Shown piece by piece: positions 6,892 through 15,212 of a DNA stretch of 64,000 nucleotides (the first letter of the stretch is position 1; each line of letters opens with the position of its first letter). The translations under genes and the position numbers were made by a program. The notes under the pieces were generated by a model. The model was not told the origin of the DNA and made no database searches. It saw only the letters and a list, made by a program, of their open reading frames with translations. Origin of the DNA: Leyella lascolaii (lineage in GTDB: Bacteria > Bacteroidota > Bacteroidia > Bacteroidales > Bacteroidaceae); the NCBI RefSeq assembly GCF_900079775.1, contig NZ_LT556036.1, forward strand, positions 299,270 to 363,269, in the 5' to 3' direction.

Positions 6892-8010
6892 ATGGAACAG
6901 ACAGAATCAAAAGGACAGTTGGTCAGATGGCAGGTCAAACCGCTGCGTATTTCAGGTGGCAATTGCCAATCATTATCAACTCTAAAAAATCATACTACAA
7001 ACATCGTTCGCCTGCTCTTGATGGCAGCACTGCTCTTGGGATGCCATCCTTCCCATAAAGATGACCTCACCACGACAGAGGAAGCGGTGGCGGCTTACAA
7101 CGATTTCTTCCAATCGCTCAAAGGTAGAAGAAGTGCCGGCACGGACGAAATCATTTCGTTGACCAAAAAATGGAGAAAGCTGGATGCCGCCGTGTCATTC
7201 GCCCTGTCAAGTGACACGGCAAACAACAGACACGCCCATGCTAACGGCAACCATATTGCCCTCGGTGACTCTATCGCCTTGCAAATGGCACACTTGATAA
7301 ACAACCAAAAAAGGAGCTTTGCCGACTACCTCGCTGTAATACGTGGTTTGAACGATGTGGAAGTGGACTCCATGTCACAAAGGCTGGCCGGTTCCGTCCA
7401 TCTATTCTACCGCAAGGCAAGCGCAATCCCTGTTTATAAAGGCAGCGGCAAAGAGGTAATCCGCATGTATAACAAGTTATTGGAAGGTACCCTTGCCAAA
7501 GGTCTGCGAACCAAGGAAGATGCCATTGACTTCCTCCGGCAAGAGGATGTGGCGTTCCGCTCGTTCCTGCTTCATTTACCATCGCTTAGTTCCGGGAACA
7601 CGCCATTGGACGGCATTACCCGAAACACCGGAAAGGTTATACGCGGCATCATCGGTCTTGCCGGCAAGGAGCAGCCTGTGTTCGGGAAATCCGAGGTGGT
7701 CATTCTGTTGACAATGCGCAATAACAGGCGACTTTTGCAGAACGCCGAAGCCTGTGTGGATGGCTTGTCACGCTTGCGTATCACGGACAACGGGCAAGCC
7801 GCCGCTTACCTATGGATGATCCTGCAACCGTGGATTTCATTCGACAGCTTCGCCTATGCGCTCATGGACGAAGAACAGTTGCGCACAATGGAGAAACTGG
7901 CAGAACGTATGCCCCAGACTTTGGCCAAACTGAAAGGCATTGACTTTCCTTTGGAAACGGAAGAATTGCCCACAATCCTGATGAAAACATTCATTTTGGG
8001 CTACGAATAA
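6892..8010 (+). CDS. Putative lipoprotein of unknown function
   Basis: A 372-residue protein with a hydrophobic stretch ending in a lipobox (LLLMAALLLGC) at residues 41-51. A signal peptidase II-cleaved lipoprotein tethered to the envelope is therefore likely. The 40 residues before the hydrophobic core make the annotated start too long for a typical signal, so translation may begin further in. The mature part is helical, with no recognised domain. It heads a + strand run of four unknown genes and a winged-helix-like protein before the relaxase, and may be part of the transfer machinery. Confidence 0.65.
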   Translation: MEQTESKGQLVRWQVKPLRISGGNCQSLSTLKNHTTNIVRLLLMAALLLGCHPSHKDDLTTTEEAVAAYNDFFQSLKGRRSAGTDEIISLTKKWRKLDAAVSFALSSDTANNRHAHANGNHIALGDSIALQMAHLINNQKRSFADYLAVIRGLNDVEVDSMSQRLAGSVHLFYRKASAIPVYKGSGKEVIRMYNKLLEGTLAKGLRTKEDAIDFLRQEDVAFRSFLLHLPSLSSGNTPLDGITRNTGKVIRGIIGLAGKEQPVFGKSEVVILLTMRNNRRLLQNAEACVDGLSRLRITDNGQAAAYLWMILQPWISFDSFAYALMDEEQLRTMEKLAERMPQTLAKLKGIDFPLETEELPTILMKTFILGYE

Positions 8011-8045
8011 CAACACCGATATTAATCAAATCATCAAACGACAAT

Positions 8046-8498
8046 ATGCAAAAAGAACAAATCGACCGGTTCATCACGCTTGCATCCTTGGAGATGCCGG
8101 CGTTGGTTTCACAAAACCTTTTCCAAGGAGCGGAGGTGTACGAGGATTACGCCTTGCTCACCTTCCACCTGCCCAAAGTTTATCCCATCGAGGAACTTAT
8201 CGACGAGTTGGAGGACCAGATGGAACTGGTACTCCTATACCACCATGTACCGAGCAACGACACCCCGTTCGGCCAGCGATGCTGCGCTTATTCCAATCCG
8301 CGATTCGGCCACATGCACAAGTTGAATGTGCAAGCTGACGACCGCATGGAGTGCGACACGCTCTATGTGACCCTCTACGATTCATTGGAGGTGATGGGCA
8401 GCGAACTCCGCGAGGAGCTTGCTAGGGTAACGAATGGCGGCAAACTACTGTACGCCGTCAAGGAAGAGGAACTGCTCAAAGACTTCATCTGCCTATGA
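8046..8498 (+). CDS. Protein of unknown function
   Basis: A 150-residue soluble protein beginning MQKEQIDRFITLASLEMPAL. It is acidic, with alternating helix and strand character. It overlaps the next start codon by four bases (ATGA at 8495-8498), so the two genes are probably coupled. No motif is recognised. Confidence 0.6.
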   Translation: MQKEQIDRFITLASLEMPALVSQNLFQGAEVYEDYALLTFHLPKVYPIEELIDELEDQMELVLLYHHVPSNDTPFGQRCCAYSNPRFGHMHKLNVQADDRMECDTLYVTLYDSLEVMGSELREELARVTNGGKLLYAVKEEELLKDFICL

Positions 8499-8845
8499 AG
8501 GAAGTATTGTACAGGCAACTAGCCGCCACCATCCATGAGTGCCGCACGTGGGTGGATGTGCTGGATACCGACCGTACCGGCAACTTCATGCTGCACTCCG
8601 GAGGCGGCTTGCATCCCATCCGTTGCAGGGTGCTTTCCTTGGTGGCACGGACAGCTCATGGTGCCTATTCCAAAGGACATGTGTGGGATATTCCCGAATA
8701 CCGTCTTGACCGTGCGGTGAACTCGCTCAAACGGCGGCCGGGCTTCAAGGAACGTTGCAGGTTAGGCACGCTTTCCATGCAGGACGCGGAGGACATCATC
8801 CACCTCGCCTCGCACAAACTCATCAACTTGGAACTTGAACTGTAA
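8495..8845 (+). CDS. Protein of unknown function
   Basis: A 116-residue basic protein translationally coupled to the gene before it. Its centre (GGGLHPIRCRVLSLVARTAHG) could form a short strand-loop unit, but no family is recognised. It is followed after 18 bases by a membrane protein. Confidence 0.6.
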   Translation: MKEVLYRQLAATIHECRTWVDVLDTDRTGNFMLHSGGGLHPIRCRVLSLVARTAHGAYSKGHVWDIPEYRLDRAVNSLKRRPGFKERCRLGTLSMQDAEDIIHLASHKLINLELEL

Positions 8846-8863
8846 CCCTCAAATCACCAGACA

Positions 8864-9379
8864 ATGATTATCCCAATCCTTTATATGCTTTTCATTCTGG
8901 CGTATGCAGCCGTGCCGTTTCTCTATAAAAGCAAATGCCCCGCCATGCTACAGTTCTATTTGCGCATGGTTTGGAGCCGCAGCTTCCGCAGGTGCTACAC
9001 GCTGGCCATGCTTGCCTCGATCATGGTGTTCCACTTCTACCATCTGAATGCCTTTGGAAATGTCTATGAACTGGCCTGCTCATCCCTTGTTTGCGTAGCC
9101 TTGTATTCTCACAAGAATACAGAACGGGCGTTTGACTTCCTGCAACGGAAACGCTGTTTTTTCTGGGTGGCAATGGCGGCGATGATACTGATTTTCGTTC
9201 CGCATACGCTGCCCCTCAGTATTACGGTGGCCACAGTCGTATTCGGTGCAGTATTCTATCCTCCGCAGACTGTACGGGCGGCTCCATCCGATAAGCTGAA
9301 AGACGGGTTGTTGAGCGGAAGCGAAAAATACTTGGAATCGCCCCACAGCATTGTGGAGGACTATTACAGATGGCAGTAG
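8864..9379 (+). CDS. Small integral membrane protein of unknown function
   Basis: A 171-residue protein with about four hydrophobic segments: residues 2-20, a segment around 45-60, a short one around 70-82, and 101-130. The tail is hydrophilic (DKLKDGLLSGSEKYLESPHS). It could be an inner-membrane component of transfer or element maintenance. No family is recognised. Confidence 0.6.
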   Translation: MIIPILYMLFILAYAAVPFLYKSKCPAMLQFYLRMVWSRSFRRCYTLAMLASIMVFHFYHLNAFGNVYELACSSLVCVALYSHKNTERAFDFLQRKRCFFWVAMAAMILIFVPHTLPLSITVATVVFGAVFYPPQTVRAAPSDKLKDGLLSGSEKYLESPHSIVEDYYRWQ

Positions 9380-9476
9380 AAAACCTTGGCCAATGGAAAG
9401 ATTGCTTACATGAGAGCCTTTCCCTGCCATCCATTCTGATTTGATTGAACAAGATAACGATTAAAACATATCGCGC

Positions 9477-10313
9477 ATGAAAGAAAATCAAACGACCAAA
9501 TACCGCATCCAAATCGACAGTGATTTACTCGCATACCTCAATCCCGAATCGGGCGAAAAATGCACAAAAATGGCTGCGTTCCGTAACCTTGTGGAGATAG
9601 CCAACGGGAACAAGAAAGAGTTCCCTGCCATCGCCAAGCCCTTGCCTGAAGGACAAGTGGCATTGACGGTCAGCGGACTTGCCAAACATTGGAACTGGCA
9701 CCGCACCACGGTGAGGAAATTCCTATCCACATTGGAGGAAACAAATGCTGTCAAAGTCATTGGCCGCAGCGGCTATTTCATCCTTACTGTCACTTGTGTA
9801 GTGCCGAACGGGGAGAACTCCCAAGCTCCTTTGTTGTCGGAAGAGGAACTACTCCTGAACCACTGGCTCAGTGGCTACCTCACCATCGATGAATCGGTGG
9901 AGATGCTTGCACACTTCATCACCGAAACGGATAAACTATTTGTTTCAGAACCGACAAACAAACGCTCCGGACGACAAGCATCCACCGGTGAACGCCTGCA
10001 CAAGCTGATAGCCCATACCATCCTCCAACGCACAAGCATCATTCCAGCTGATGAACGGGTGAATAAAGCCCTCGAACGACTGTACGTGGACGAATGTGGC
10101 AAAGACCTTGCGCGTTTCCTACAGCGGTTGACGCTCGCCGGATTGCGGCTCATCGAGACAAGAAACCTGCGGGAAGCACAAGCCACTTGTAGCGGCAATG
10201 AAACTGCCGACACCATTCTACGGCATTATCTCCCCTTTATAACGCAAGAAAAGCCCCACAACGGGCTTAAACCGCATGATGAAACCAAACCCACGGGCGA
10301 ATTGGAAAACTAA
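9477..10313 (+). CDS. Winged-helix-like DNA-binding protein upstream of the relaxase
   Basis: A 278-residue protein with a helix-turn-helix-like segment near residues 62-100: VALTVSGLAKHWNWHRTTVR, then FLSTLEETNAVKVIG and the strand pair of a wing. It lies directly before the hairpin-rich candidate oriT and the MobV relaxase gene. An accessory mobilization protein that binds oriT, a replication initiator or a regulator are all possible. The C-terminal half is helical and unassigned. The DNA-binding fold is supported by pattern; the role is inference from position. Confidence 0.6.
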   Translation: MKENQTTKYRIQIDSDLLAYLNPESGEKCTKMAAFRNLVEIANGNKKEFPAIAKPLPEGQVALTVSGLAKHWNWHRTTVRKFLSTLEETNAVKVIGRSGYFILTVTCVVPNGENSQAPLLSEEELLLNHWLSGYLTIDESVEMLAHFITETDKLFVSEPTNKRSGRQASTGERLHKLIAHTILQRTSIIPADERVNKALERLYVDECGKDLARFLQRLTLAGLRLIETRNLREAQATCSGNETADTILRHYLPFITQEKPHNGLKPHDETKPTGELEN

Positions 10314-10332
10314 GTTAGGATGGTTTGTTTCC

Positions 10333-10510
10333 CCTGCGCTGTGCTTCACAGGACTACGTACAAAGCATCCCGGCAAGCCGGATGGGTAAAGACGGAGGTC
10401 TTGACCTCCGACCCTGACGACAGGGCTTGCCCACGAAGACTGGCTCTGCCTGCGTAGCCTAATACGCACTTTGCCCCAACCGGGCAAAATGCAGGAACCG
10501 CCCAGGGCGG
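10333..10510. other. Candidate origin of transfer (oriT): array of hairpins
   Basis: The gap between the winged-helix-like gene and the relaxase holds a dense series of inverted repeats. These are CTGTG/CACAG (10339-10351), CCGGC/GCCGG (10370-10381), CGGAGGTC/GACCTCCG (10393-10410), CCCTG/CAGGG (10412-10425), TGCGTA/TACGCA (10451-10468), TTTGCCC/GGGCAAA (10470-10488) and CCGC/GCGG (10498-10510). MobV relaxases usually nick a hairpin site close to their own gene, so this is the best oriT candidate. The nick position cannot be read from sequence alone. A structured leader RNA is an alternative. Confidence 0.55.
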
Positions 10511-10537
10511 CAGCAAGCTGAAAAAACAGACTGAATT

Positions 10538-11998
10538 ATGGCAAATGACATCAAACAGGTATTGGACATCAGACCCGGAAAGGGTATGAGTGTGGGCCAA
10601 AGCGACGAGCACCAGCGCAATTGGACGGAAAAGGGTTGGGACTGGGCAACGAAGCATGGCAATTATGACCGAAGCCGTGATCACCTCAATTTCGAGGTTG
10701 TGAAAGGCGGCATCATCCAGCCGGTTGATAAGTCAAGGACTATCACCGGACGTATGGCCGATAATCTGCGTGAGCGTGGCATCACCGACCCGAATGCGAA
10801 ATTATGCGAACCGAAGTACCGCACCGTGGCGAACATCATCTTTGGCGGCTCCAGGGAGAGGATGCACGAAATAGCCTTTGGCAACCAAAGGGTGGACCTC
10901 ACGCACGGGGCTGACAATTCGCATATCCGGCGCAACAAAGACATAGAGCGTTGGGCATTGGATGTGTACAGGTTTGCGTGTGAACACTGGGGCGAGGAAA
11001 ACGTCATCGGCTTCTATGTACACCTCGATGAACTGAACCCTCATGTGCATTGCACCGTAATACCGGTGGATGAGCGGAATAAAATCTCATTCAACAAAGT
11101 TTTCGGTGGGAATATTTATGATTCCAAGAAGCGTTTCTTCGCACTCCACGACGAGTTTGCCAAGGTGAACGAGAAGTGGGGAATGAAGCGTGGCAACAGC
11201 ATAGCCGTGACAGGAGCGAAACACCGGACCACGGAAGAATACCGCCGTGCGTTGAGCGAGGAATGCACGACCTTGGAGGAACAAATCGAGAACAACAAGA
11301 CATTGCTTTCCGGGCTTCTTGCCGACATCCGTTTTGCCGAGAAACGGGTGAAGGGGTTGGGCACGATGACCGCCAATTTGGAAGAGAAAAAGAAGCAGAT
11401 GATTGCCGAGATGGAAGCCCTTGCGGAAAAGTTGAAAGCAGGCCGTGGCGATTCGGAGGAACTGCGCAAGAAAATAAGCAAACTTGACATCGACTTACAG
11501 AAAGTGCTTGACAAACTTGCCGACAAGCGCAGCAAATTGGAAGAAGCGAACAAACAACTTTCCGAACTTCGCCAGATAGAGGAAGAAACACGGGAACGTG
11601 CGTCGGAATACCGTCAAGACCTCAAAGCAGCCACCTATGACTTGGAACATCAGGTGCGCTATCGCCTTGCCGATGCACTGTTGGGCGACATATTGCATGA
11701 ATTCAAGTCATTGCTTCCTGCATTGGACGGTGAAGGCCAAAGCCTGTTCGATGGTACGCTGCTGAAAGACGTGGCCGAGCGTGGCGAGGATATTTTCAAA
11801 TGCGCCATCTACCTCTTTGCAAACTATGTGGACTTGGCCACAACATTTGCAGAAAGCCACGGCGGCGGAGGTGGCGGCAGCGACCTGCCTTGGGGGCGCA
11901 ATGAGGACGAGGATGACCGGGCGTGGGCAAGACGCTGTCTGATGCAAGCAAGCCGGATGATGAAGCCCAAAGGTGGCAAAAGTGTCCGCCGGAAATGA
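10538..11998 (+). CDS. MobV-type (Mob/Pre) relaxase
   Basis: A 486-residue protein with the Mob/Pre metal-binding motif HLDELNPHVH at residues 162-171, which fits the HxDExxPHxH signature of MobV relaxases. These enzymes nick oriT and lead the strand during conjugative mobilization. The N-terminal region (SVGQSDEHQR, NYDRSRDHLNFE) fits the family, and Asn43 or nearby residues may contribute to catalysis. A long coiled coil follows (about residues 240-370), then a Gly-rich linker (SHGGGGGGSD) near 445 and a basic tail. The preceding hairpin array is the likely target. Confidence 0.9.
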   Translation: MANDIKQVLDIRPGKGMSVGQSDEHQRNWTEKGWDWATKHGNYDRSRDHLNFEVVKGGIIQPVDKSRTITGRMADNLRERGITDPNAKLCEPKYRTVANIIFGGSRERMHEIAFGNQRVDLTHGADNSHIRRNKDIERWALDVYRFACEHWGEENVIGFYVHLDELNPHVHCTVIPVDERNKISFNKVFGGNIYDSKKRFFALHDEFAKVNEKWGMKRGNSIAVTGAKHRTTEEYRRALSEECTTLEEQIENNKTLLSGLLADIRFAEKRVKGLGTMTANLEEKKKQMIAEMEALAEKLKAGRGDSEELRKKISKLDIDLQKVLDKLADKRSKLEEANKQLSELRQIEEETRERASEYRQDLKAATYDLEHQVRYRLADALLGDILHEFKSLLPALDGEGQSLFDGTLLKDVAERGEDIFKCAIYLFANYVDLATTFAESHGGGGGGSDLPWGRNEDEDDRAWARRCLMQASRMMKPKGGKSVRRK

Positions 11999-12039
11999 CA
12001 AGGCAAGTGATTTTCAACAGCCTATTTCCTATGCCTTAC

Positions 12040-12059
12040 AGTATGATTGACAGTATGAT
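12040..12059 (+). promoter_or_regulatory. Direct-repeat operator-like 20-mer, copy 1
   Basis: AGTATGATTGACAGTATGAT consists of two AGTATGAT octamers separated by TGAC. An identical 20-mer lies at 34124-34143 on the - strand, in the same orientation relative to the operon it precedes. Here it stands about 110 bases before the ATG of the OmpA-like gene. A weak promoter (TTTG near 12114 and TTCTTTTG near 12138) lies in between. The position suggests an activator site. Confidence 0.6.
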
Positions 12060-12172
12060 AAATTGCCGCTACCGAAATTCTTGTTAAGCACGAGTTGAAA
12101 GAGGCTTTCGGCCTTTTTGCAGACGCGGCGAATCATTTCTTTTGCAAACAGAAAACAAATACACAGATAAAT

Positions 12173-13639
12173 ATGATAAGGAGATTTTTATTGCTATCTG
12201 TATTGTCCTTGCCACTCATGGCAAGGGCATACAATGTTCCCATGACGGACACCATCCGATGGGAGATCCTTCCGCAGTGGGAGGAATTGTTGCAACCGTT
12301 GGAGCCGGCCTATTTGGAGAATGCCGTGGAAGTTTCCCCTTGGCGTGGCAACTGGTTCGTGGACGTGTCCGGCGGCGTGTCGGCATTCGTCGGTTCGCCG
12401 CTTGGTTGTGGTGACATCTTTGACCGCATGAAACCTGCCTTGTCCGTTTCCGTGGGCAAATGGTTCACGCCGGCCATCGGCACACGAATCGTTTTCCAAG
12501 GCTTGCAGTTCAAGGACGCACTGCTTGAATCAAGAGACTTCCAGCATCTCCATGCCGACTTGATGTGGAACGTGATGCCGGGCATCTCACGTACCAAAGA
12601 GGATTTCCGCTGGGACTTGGCTCCCTACGTTGGCTTGGGCATCCTGCACAATGACGAATTAGGCCGCCATCCCTTTGCAGTTTCTTACGGAGTACAAGGA
12701 CGATACCGCTTGACCGACCGCCTGCACCTCACGGCTGAACTTGGCTGTGCCACCACCTTCAAGGACTTTGACGGCATAGGCGCAGGTAACAAGTGGGGCG
12801 ACCGTCTGCTATCCCTAACCGCCGGATTCTCCTATACTATCGGCAAGAAAGGTTGGAAACGTGTGGTTGATGCCGCCCCTTACATCGAGCGTAACGAGCG
12901 GTTGACCGGCTATGCCCGCAGCTTGCGCAATGAGAATGACCGGCTCTGGCAGAAGAACAGTAATATCACCCGCATCATTGCCGAATTGGAGAAGATTTTG
13001 AAATTGGAAGGGCTGCTTGACAAGTATGCGGGCAGGTTTTCTTCGATGAAAGATGAAGTTGAAGGCAAAGGATTGTCAATCGGCTATCCTAAGAATAATT
13101 ACAGCGGGTTGAACTCGCTTCGTGCAAGGCTGCGCGATGCCCAAGCGAACAAGGACAAGCATAAAGGGGAGACCACTTTTATCCACAGCAAGGACACCGT
13201 TTATATGGCATACGGTGTGGATTCCACTTATAGTAGTAGCGGTTCATTCCAAGGCAATGATTCCATTGCTTCATCCTTTCTTGTGGACGGCAGATATATC
13301 GGCCCGCCCATCTATTTTTTCTTCGTGCTGGACACCGACAGGCTTACCGACCCTTCGCAGTTGGTCAACCTGGACGGTATCGCCCGGATTGCCAAGAAGC
13401 ACGGGCTGCGCGTCCAAATCACCGGTGCGGCAGACAGTGCAACCGGCAACGACACCATCAACAATGGCTTGTCGCAAAGGCGTGCCGCATATATAGCCGG
13501 ACAGTTGCAGTTGCGGAGCGTGGATGCCAATAGGATAGAAACGGTTTCAGCCGGTGGCATCGACAAGTACAAGCCCACGGAAGCCAACCGCAATGCTTGT
13601 GTAAGGTTGCTGTTACCATCATCGGACACGACAGATTAG
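12173..13639 (+). CDS. OmpA-family outer-membrane protein
   Basis: The start at 12173 is preferred over 12095 because it places a signal peptide (MIRRFLLLSVLSLPLMARA) at the N-terminus of a 488-residue protein. An N-terminal region with alternating aromatic strands (GNWFVDVSGGVSAFVG onwards) looks like an eight-stranded barrel. A coiled stretch follows near residues 245-295. The last 120 residues form an OmpA-like peptidoglycan-binding domain, with FFFVLDTDRLTD at its start and NGLSQRRAAYIAGQL in the middle. It probably anchors the transfer apparatus or a surface structure to the wall. A 20-base direct-repeat site lies upstream. Confidence 0.8.
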   Translation: MIRRFLLLSVLSLPLMARAYNVPMTDTIRWEILPQWEELLQPLEPAYLENAVEVSPWRGNWFVDVSGGVSAFVGSPLGCGDIFDRMKPALSVSVGKWFTPAIGTRIVFQGLQFKDALLESRDFQHLHADLMWNVMPGISRTKEDFRWDLAPYVGLGILHNDELGRHPFAVSYGVQGRYRLTDRLHLTAELGCATTFKDFDGIGAGNKWGDRLLSLTAGFSYTIGKKGWKRVVDAAPYIERNERLTGYARSLRNENDRLWQKNSNITRIIAELEKILKLEGLLDKYAGRFSSMKDEVEGKGLSIGYPKNNYSGLNSLRARLRDAQANKDKHKGETTFIHSKDTVYMAYGVDSTYSSSGSFQGNDSIASSFLVDGRYIGPPIYFFFVLDTDRLTDPSQLVNLDGIARIAKKHGLRVQITGAADSATGNDTINNGLSQRRAAYIAGQLQLRSVDANRIETVSAGGIDKYKPTEANRNACVRLLLPSSDTTD

Positions 13640-13715
13640 GTGCTTGTTGTTCATAATATAAGAATGGTTTGAAACAACTTATTTCATTGGTTTGAACCAA
13701 GGATTCTTAGGGGCT

Positions 13716-13737
13716 GGCTGACTTGTGAAAGTCGGCC
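13716..13737. terminator. Hairpin between convergent genes
   Basis: GGCTGACTT (13716-13724) pairs with AAGTCGGCC (13729-13737) around GTGA. It lies between the stops of the OmpA-like gene and the convergent phosphoribosyltransferase gene, so a bidirectional terminator is likely. T-runs on either side are weak. A second inverted repeat AAGAAT/ATTCTT overlaps upstream. Confidence 0.5.
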
Positions 13738-13741
13738 TGTC

Positions 13742-14803
13742 TTATATCCGCAAGTCAAATTCCGACAAGTCATCGCTGCAAGGTTCATCGCTTTCCGGAT
13801 CCAATGGCAAGACTTCCTTTTTTACCACTACATATTTCCCTTTCCTTTTGCCATACCACAAGTTTATCATGCTGTTTCCATGAATAATCGTCCTGTCGGG
13901 CGTCCAATCAATGTCTTCCGGTTCTTCATCATAGACACCCCATTTACGACGTTGGTATGGATAATCCACAACGGTATCTTCGGGCTTGGATTCATATTTC
14001 CCCGCATCATCTTCCGACCAGCCTAACGCTTCCAAATAACACCAGAAAGCATTGGGCATTTTGAATGTCTCGGCGGCAAAAATGGCACCTACCATCTTGC
14101 CACCGTCCGCTTCCACTTCCTTTCTGAAATCTTGCAGGCTATTCCCTGTTGTAAGGATGTCATCCACCACTAATACCTCCTTGCCCGCCAAGTCCTCTTT
14201 GAAGAAATAATTTTTCTCCAATGTAGCATTTCCTCTGTCCTTTTGCAGGTGCAAACTCTCCCTGTCGCCCGTGTAACGGACATACGATATGCCGCACACA
14301 AGTTCCGGATATTCGTCATGTACATAGTCCGCCATCGTTTTGAACCGCCTCCAATATTTGCGCTGTGTACTGCACGGCATGAACATGACAATGGTACCTG
14401 GTTGGGGTTTCAATCTCTCTATTCCGGCCACAAGGAAACGGATGCCATCATGCTTGCCGTCCTTGAAATCCAAAATGGATTGGCAGAACTGTTTTTGTGC
14501 TTCACTCAAGTATGGGTTGTACCTTGACGGGAAGTAATAGTCCGTAAATACGCAGGGGATTTTTCCCTTCCTGAACACTTTTAACGGCTGATGGTCGGCA
14601 GCAAACCTTGCAACGGTGATGGGGAAAATCTTTCTCGCTTCCTGGTTGCCGGCCAACACCGCCTTGCGGCTGAATTCCCTGCGCAGTTCCAAAGTAGGCG
14701 CATATTGGGCGACGGCACAATAGGCATCGCCCAGTTTTTTTCTCCAATACCGTGTAAGTGCCAGTATCAGGATTAGCAATACTATGATGATAAATTGTTC
14801 CAT
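13742..14803 (-). CDS. Membrane-anchored phosphoribosyltransferase-domain protein
   Basis: A 353-residue protein with an N-terminal transmembrane helix (residues 4-17), then a cytoplasmic region carrying a PRPP loop EVLVVDDILTTG at 209-220. The downstream helix and strand (GGKMVGAIFAAET) fit a ComF-like or type I phosphoribosyltransferase. The last 90 residues are acidic and unassigned. The membrane anchor is unusual for this fold. It has its own promoter box (TAATTTTG, - strand, 14840-14833) about 30 bases before the start. Substrate unknown; it may relate functionally to the soluble family member at 1725. Confidence 0.75.
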   Translation of the reverse strand: MEQFIIIVLLILILALTRYWRKKLGDAYCAVAQYAPTLELRREFSRKAVLAGNQEARKIFPITVARFAADHQPLKVFRKGKIPCVFTDYYFPSRYNPYLSEAQKQFCQSILDFKDGKHDGIRFLVAGIERLKPQPGTIVMFMPCSTQRKYWRRFKTMADYVHDEYPELVCGISYVRYTGDRESLHLQKDRGNATLEKNYFFKEDLAGKEVLVVDDILTTGNSLQDFRKEVEADGGKMVGAIFAAETFKMPNAFWCYLEALGWSEDDAGKYESKPEDTVVDYPYQRRKWGVYDEEPEDIDWTPDRTIIHGNSMINLWYGKRKGKYVVVKKEVLPLDPESDEPCSDDLSEFDLRI

Positions 14804-14832
14804 CTGTTTTCATTTGCTTACATAAAAGGCTG

Positions 14833-14840
14833 CAAAATTA
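14833..14840 (-). promoter_or_regulatory. -7 promoter box
   Basis: TAATTTTG on the - strand matches TAnnTTTG, 30 bases upstream of the membrane-anchored phosphoribosyltransferase start. Confidence 0.45.
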
Positions 14841-14904
14841 GCAAAACCGACAGAAGCATGAAGTGTTTTTCAAGAGAATGTCAAAGCAACAGTTCCACTT
14901 TGCC

Positions 14905-15212
14905 ACCCTTTTATATGCTGACAGTTATCCAGCTGTACAAACTCTTTACCGCTCGCGCTCATGCCCTTGCCGCCGGGCGTATTTTCTTGTGCGAATTTCA
15001 GTCGTCCGCTGTTGATGCCGAAAACTTTTGGGACGAAGACCGAACTACAACGGTTGTCCCGGTGTCAGGAATCTTCCTTTCCCTTGTTGCGGCAAAGCGT
15101 ATTCCTGCCAAAAAGTTTGCGTCATAGGCGAACGGCTCATCCTGCACTGAAAAATAACTTCCTGCGGCAAGGGCAAGCAGCTCGATAGCAGGGAAATAAG
15201 AACATCATCATT
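14905..15212 (+). promoter_or_regulatory. Leader with repeated two-stem motif, copy C
   Basis: A pyrimidine-rich leader beginning with CCCTTTTATAT. At 15066-15107 an outer 7-bp stem CAGGAAT/ATTCCTG encloses CTTC (15073-15076) and CGT (15098-15100) around an inner stem CTTT/AAAG, which can extend with CC/GG past a mismatch. The layout matches copies A and B although the paired bases differ. The motif ends 105 bases before the DnaN start. Confidence 0.65.

Noticed and set aside
10333..10510. Rho-independent terminator cluster
   Set aside because: The hairpins are many, closely spaced and not followed by T-runs, and they precede a relaxase gene; an oriT fits better.
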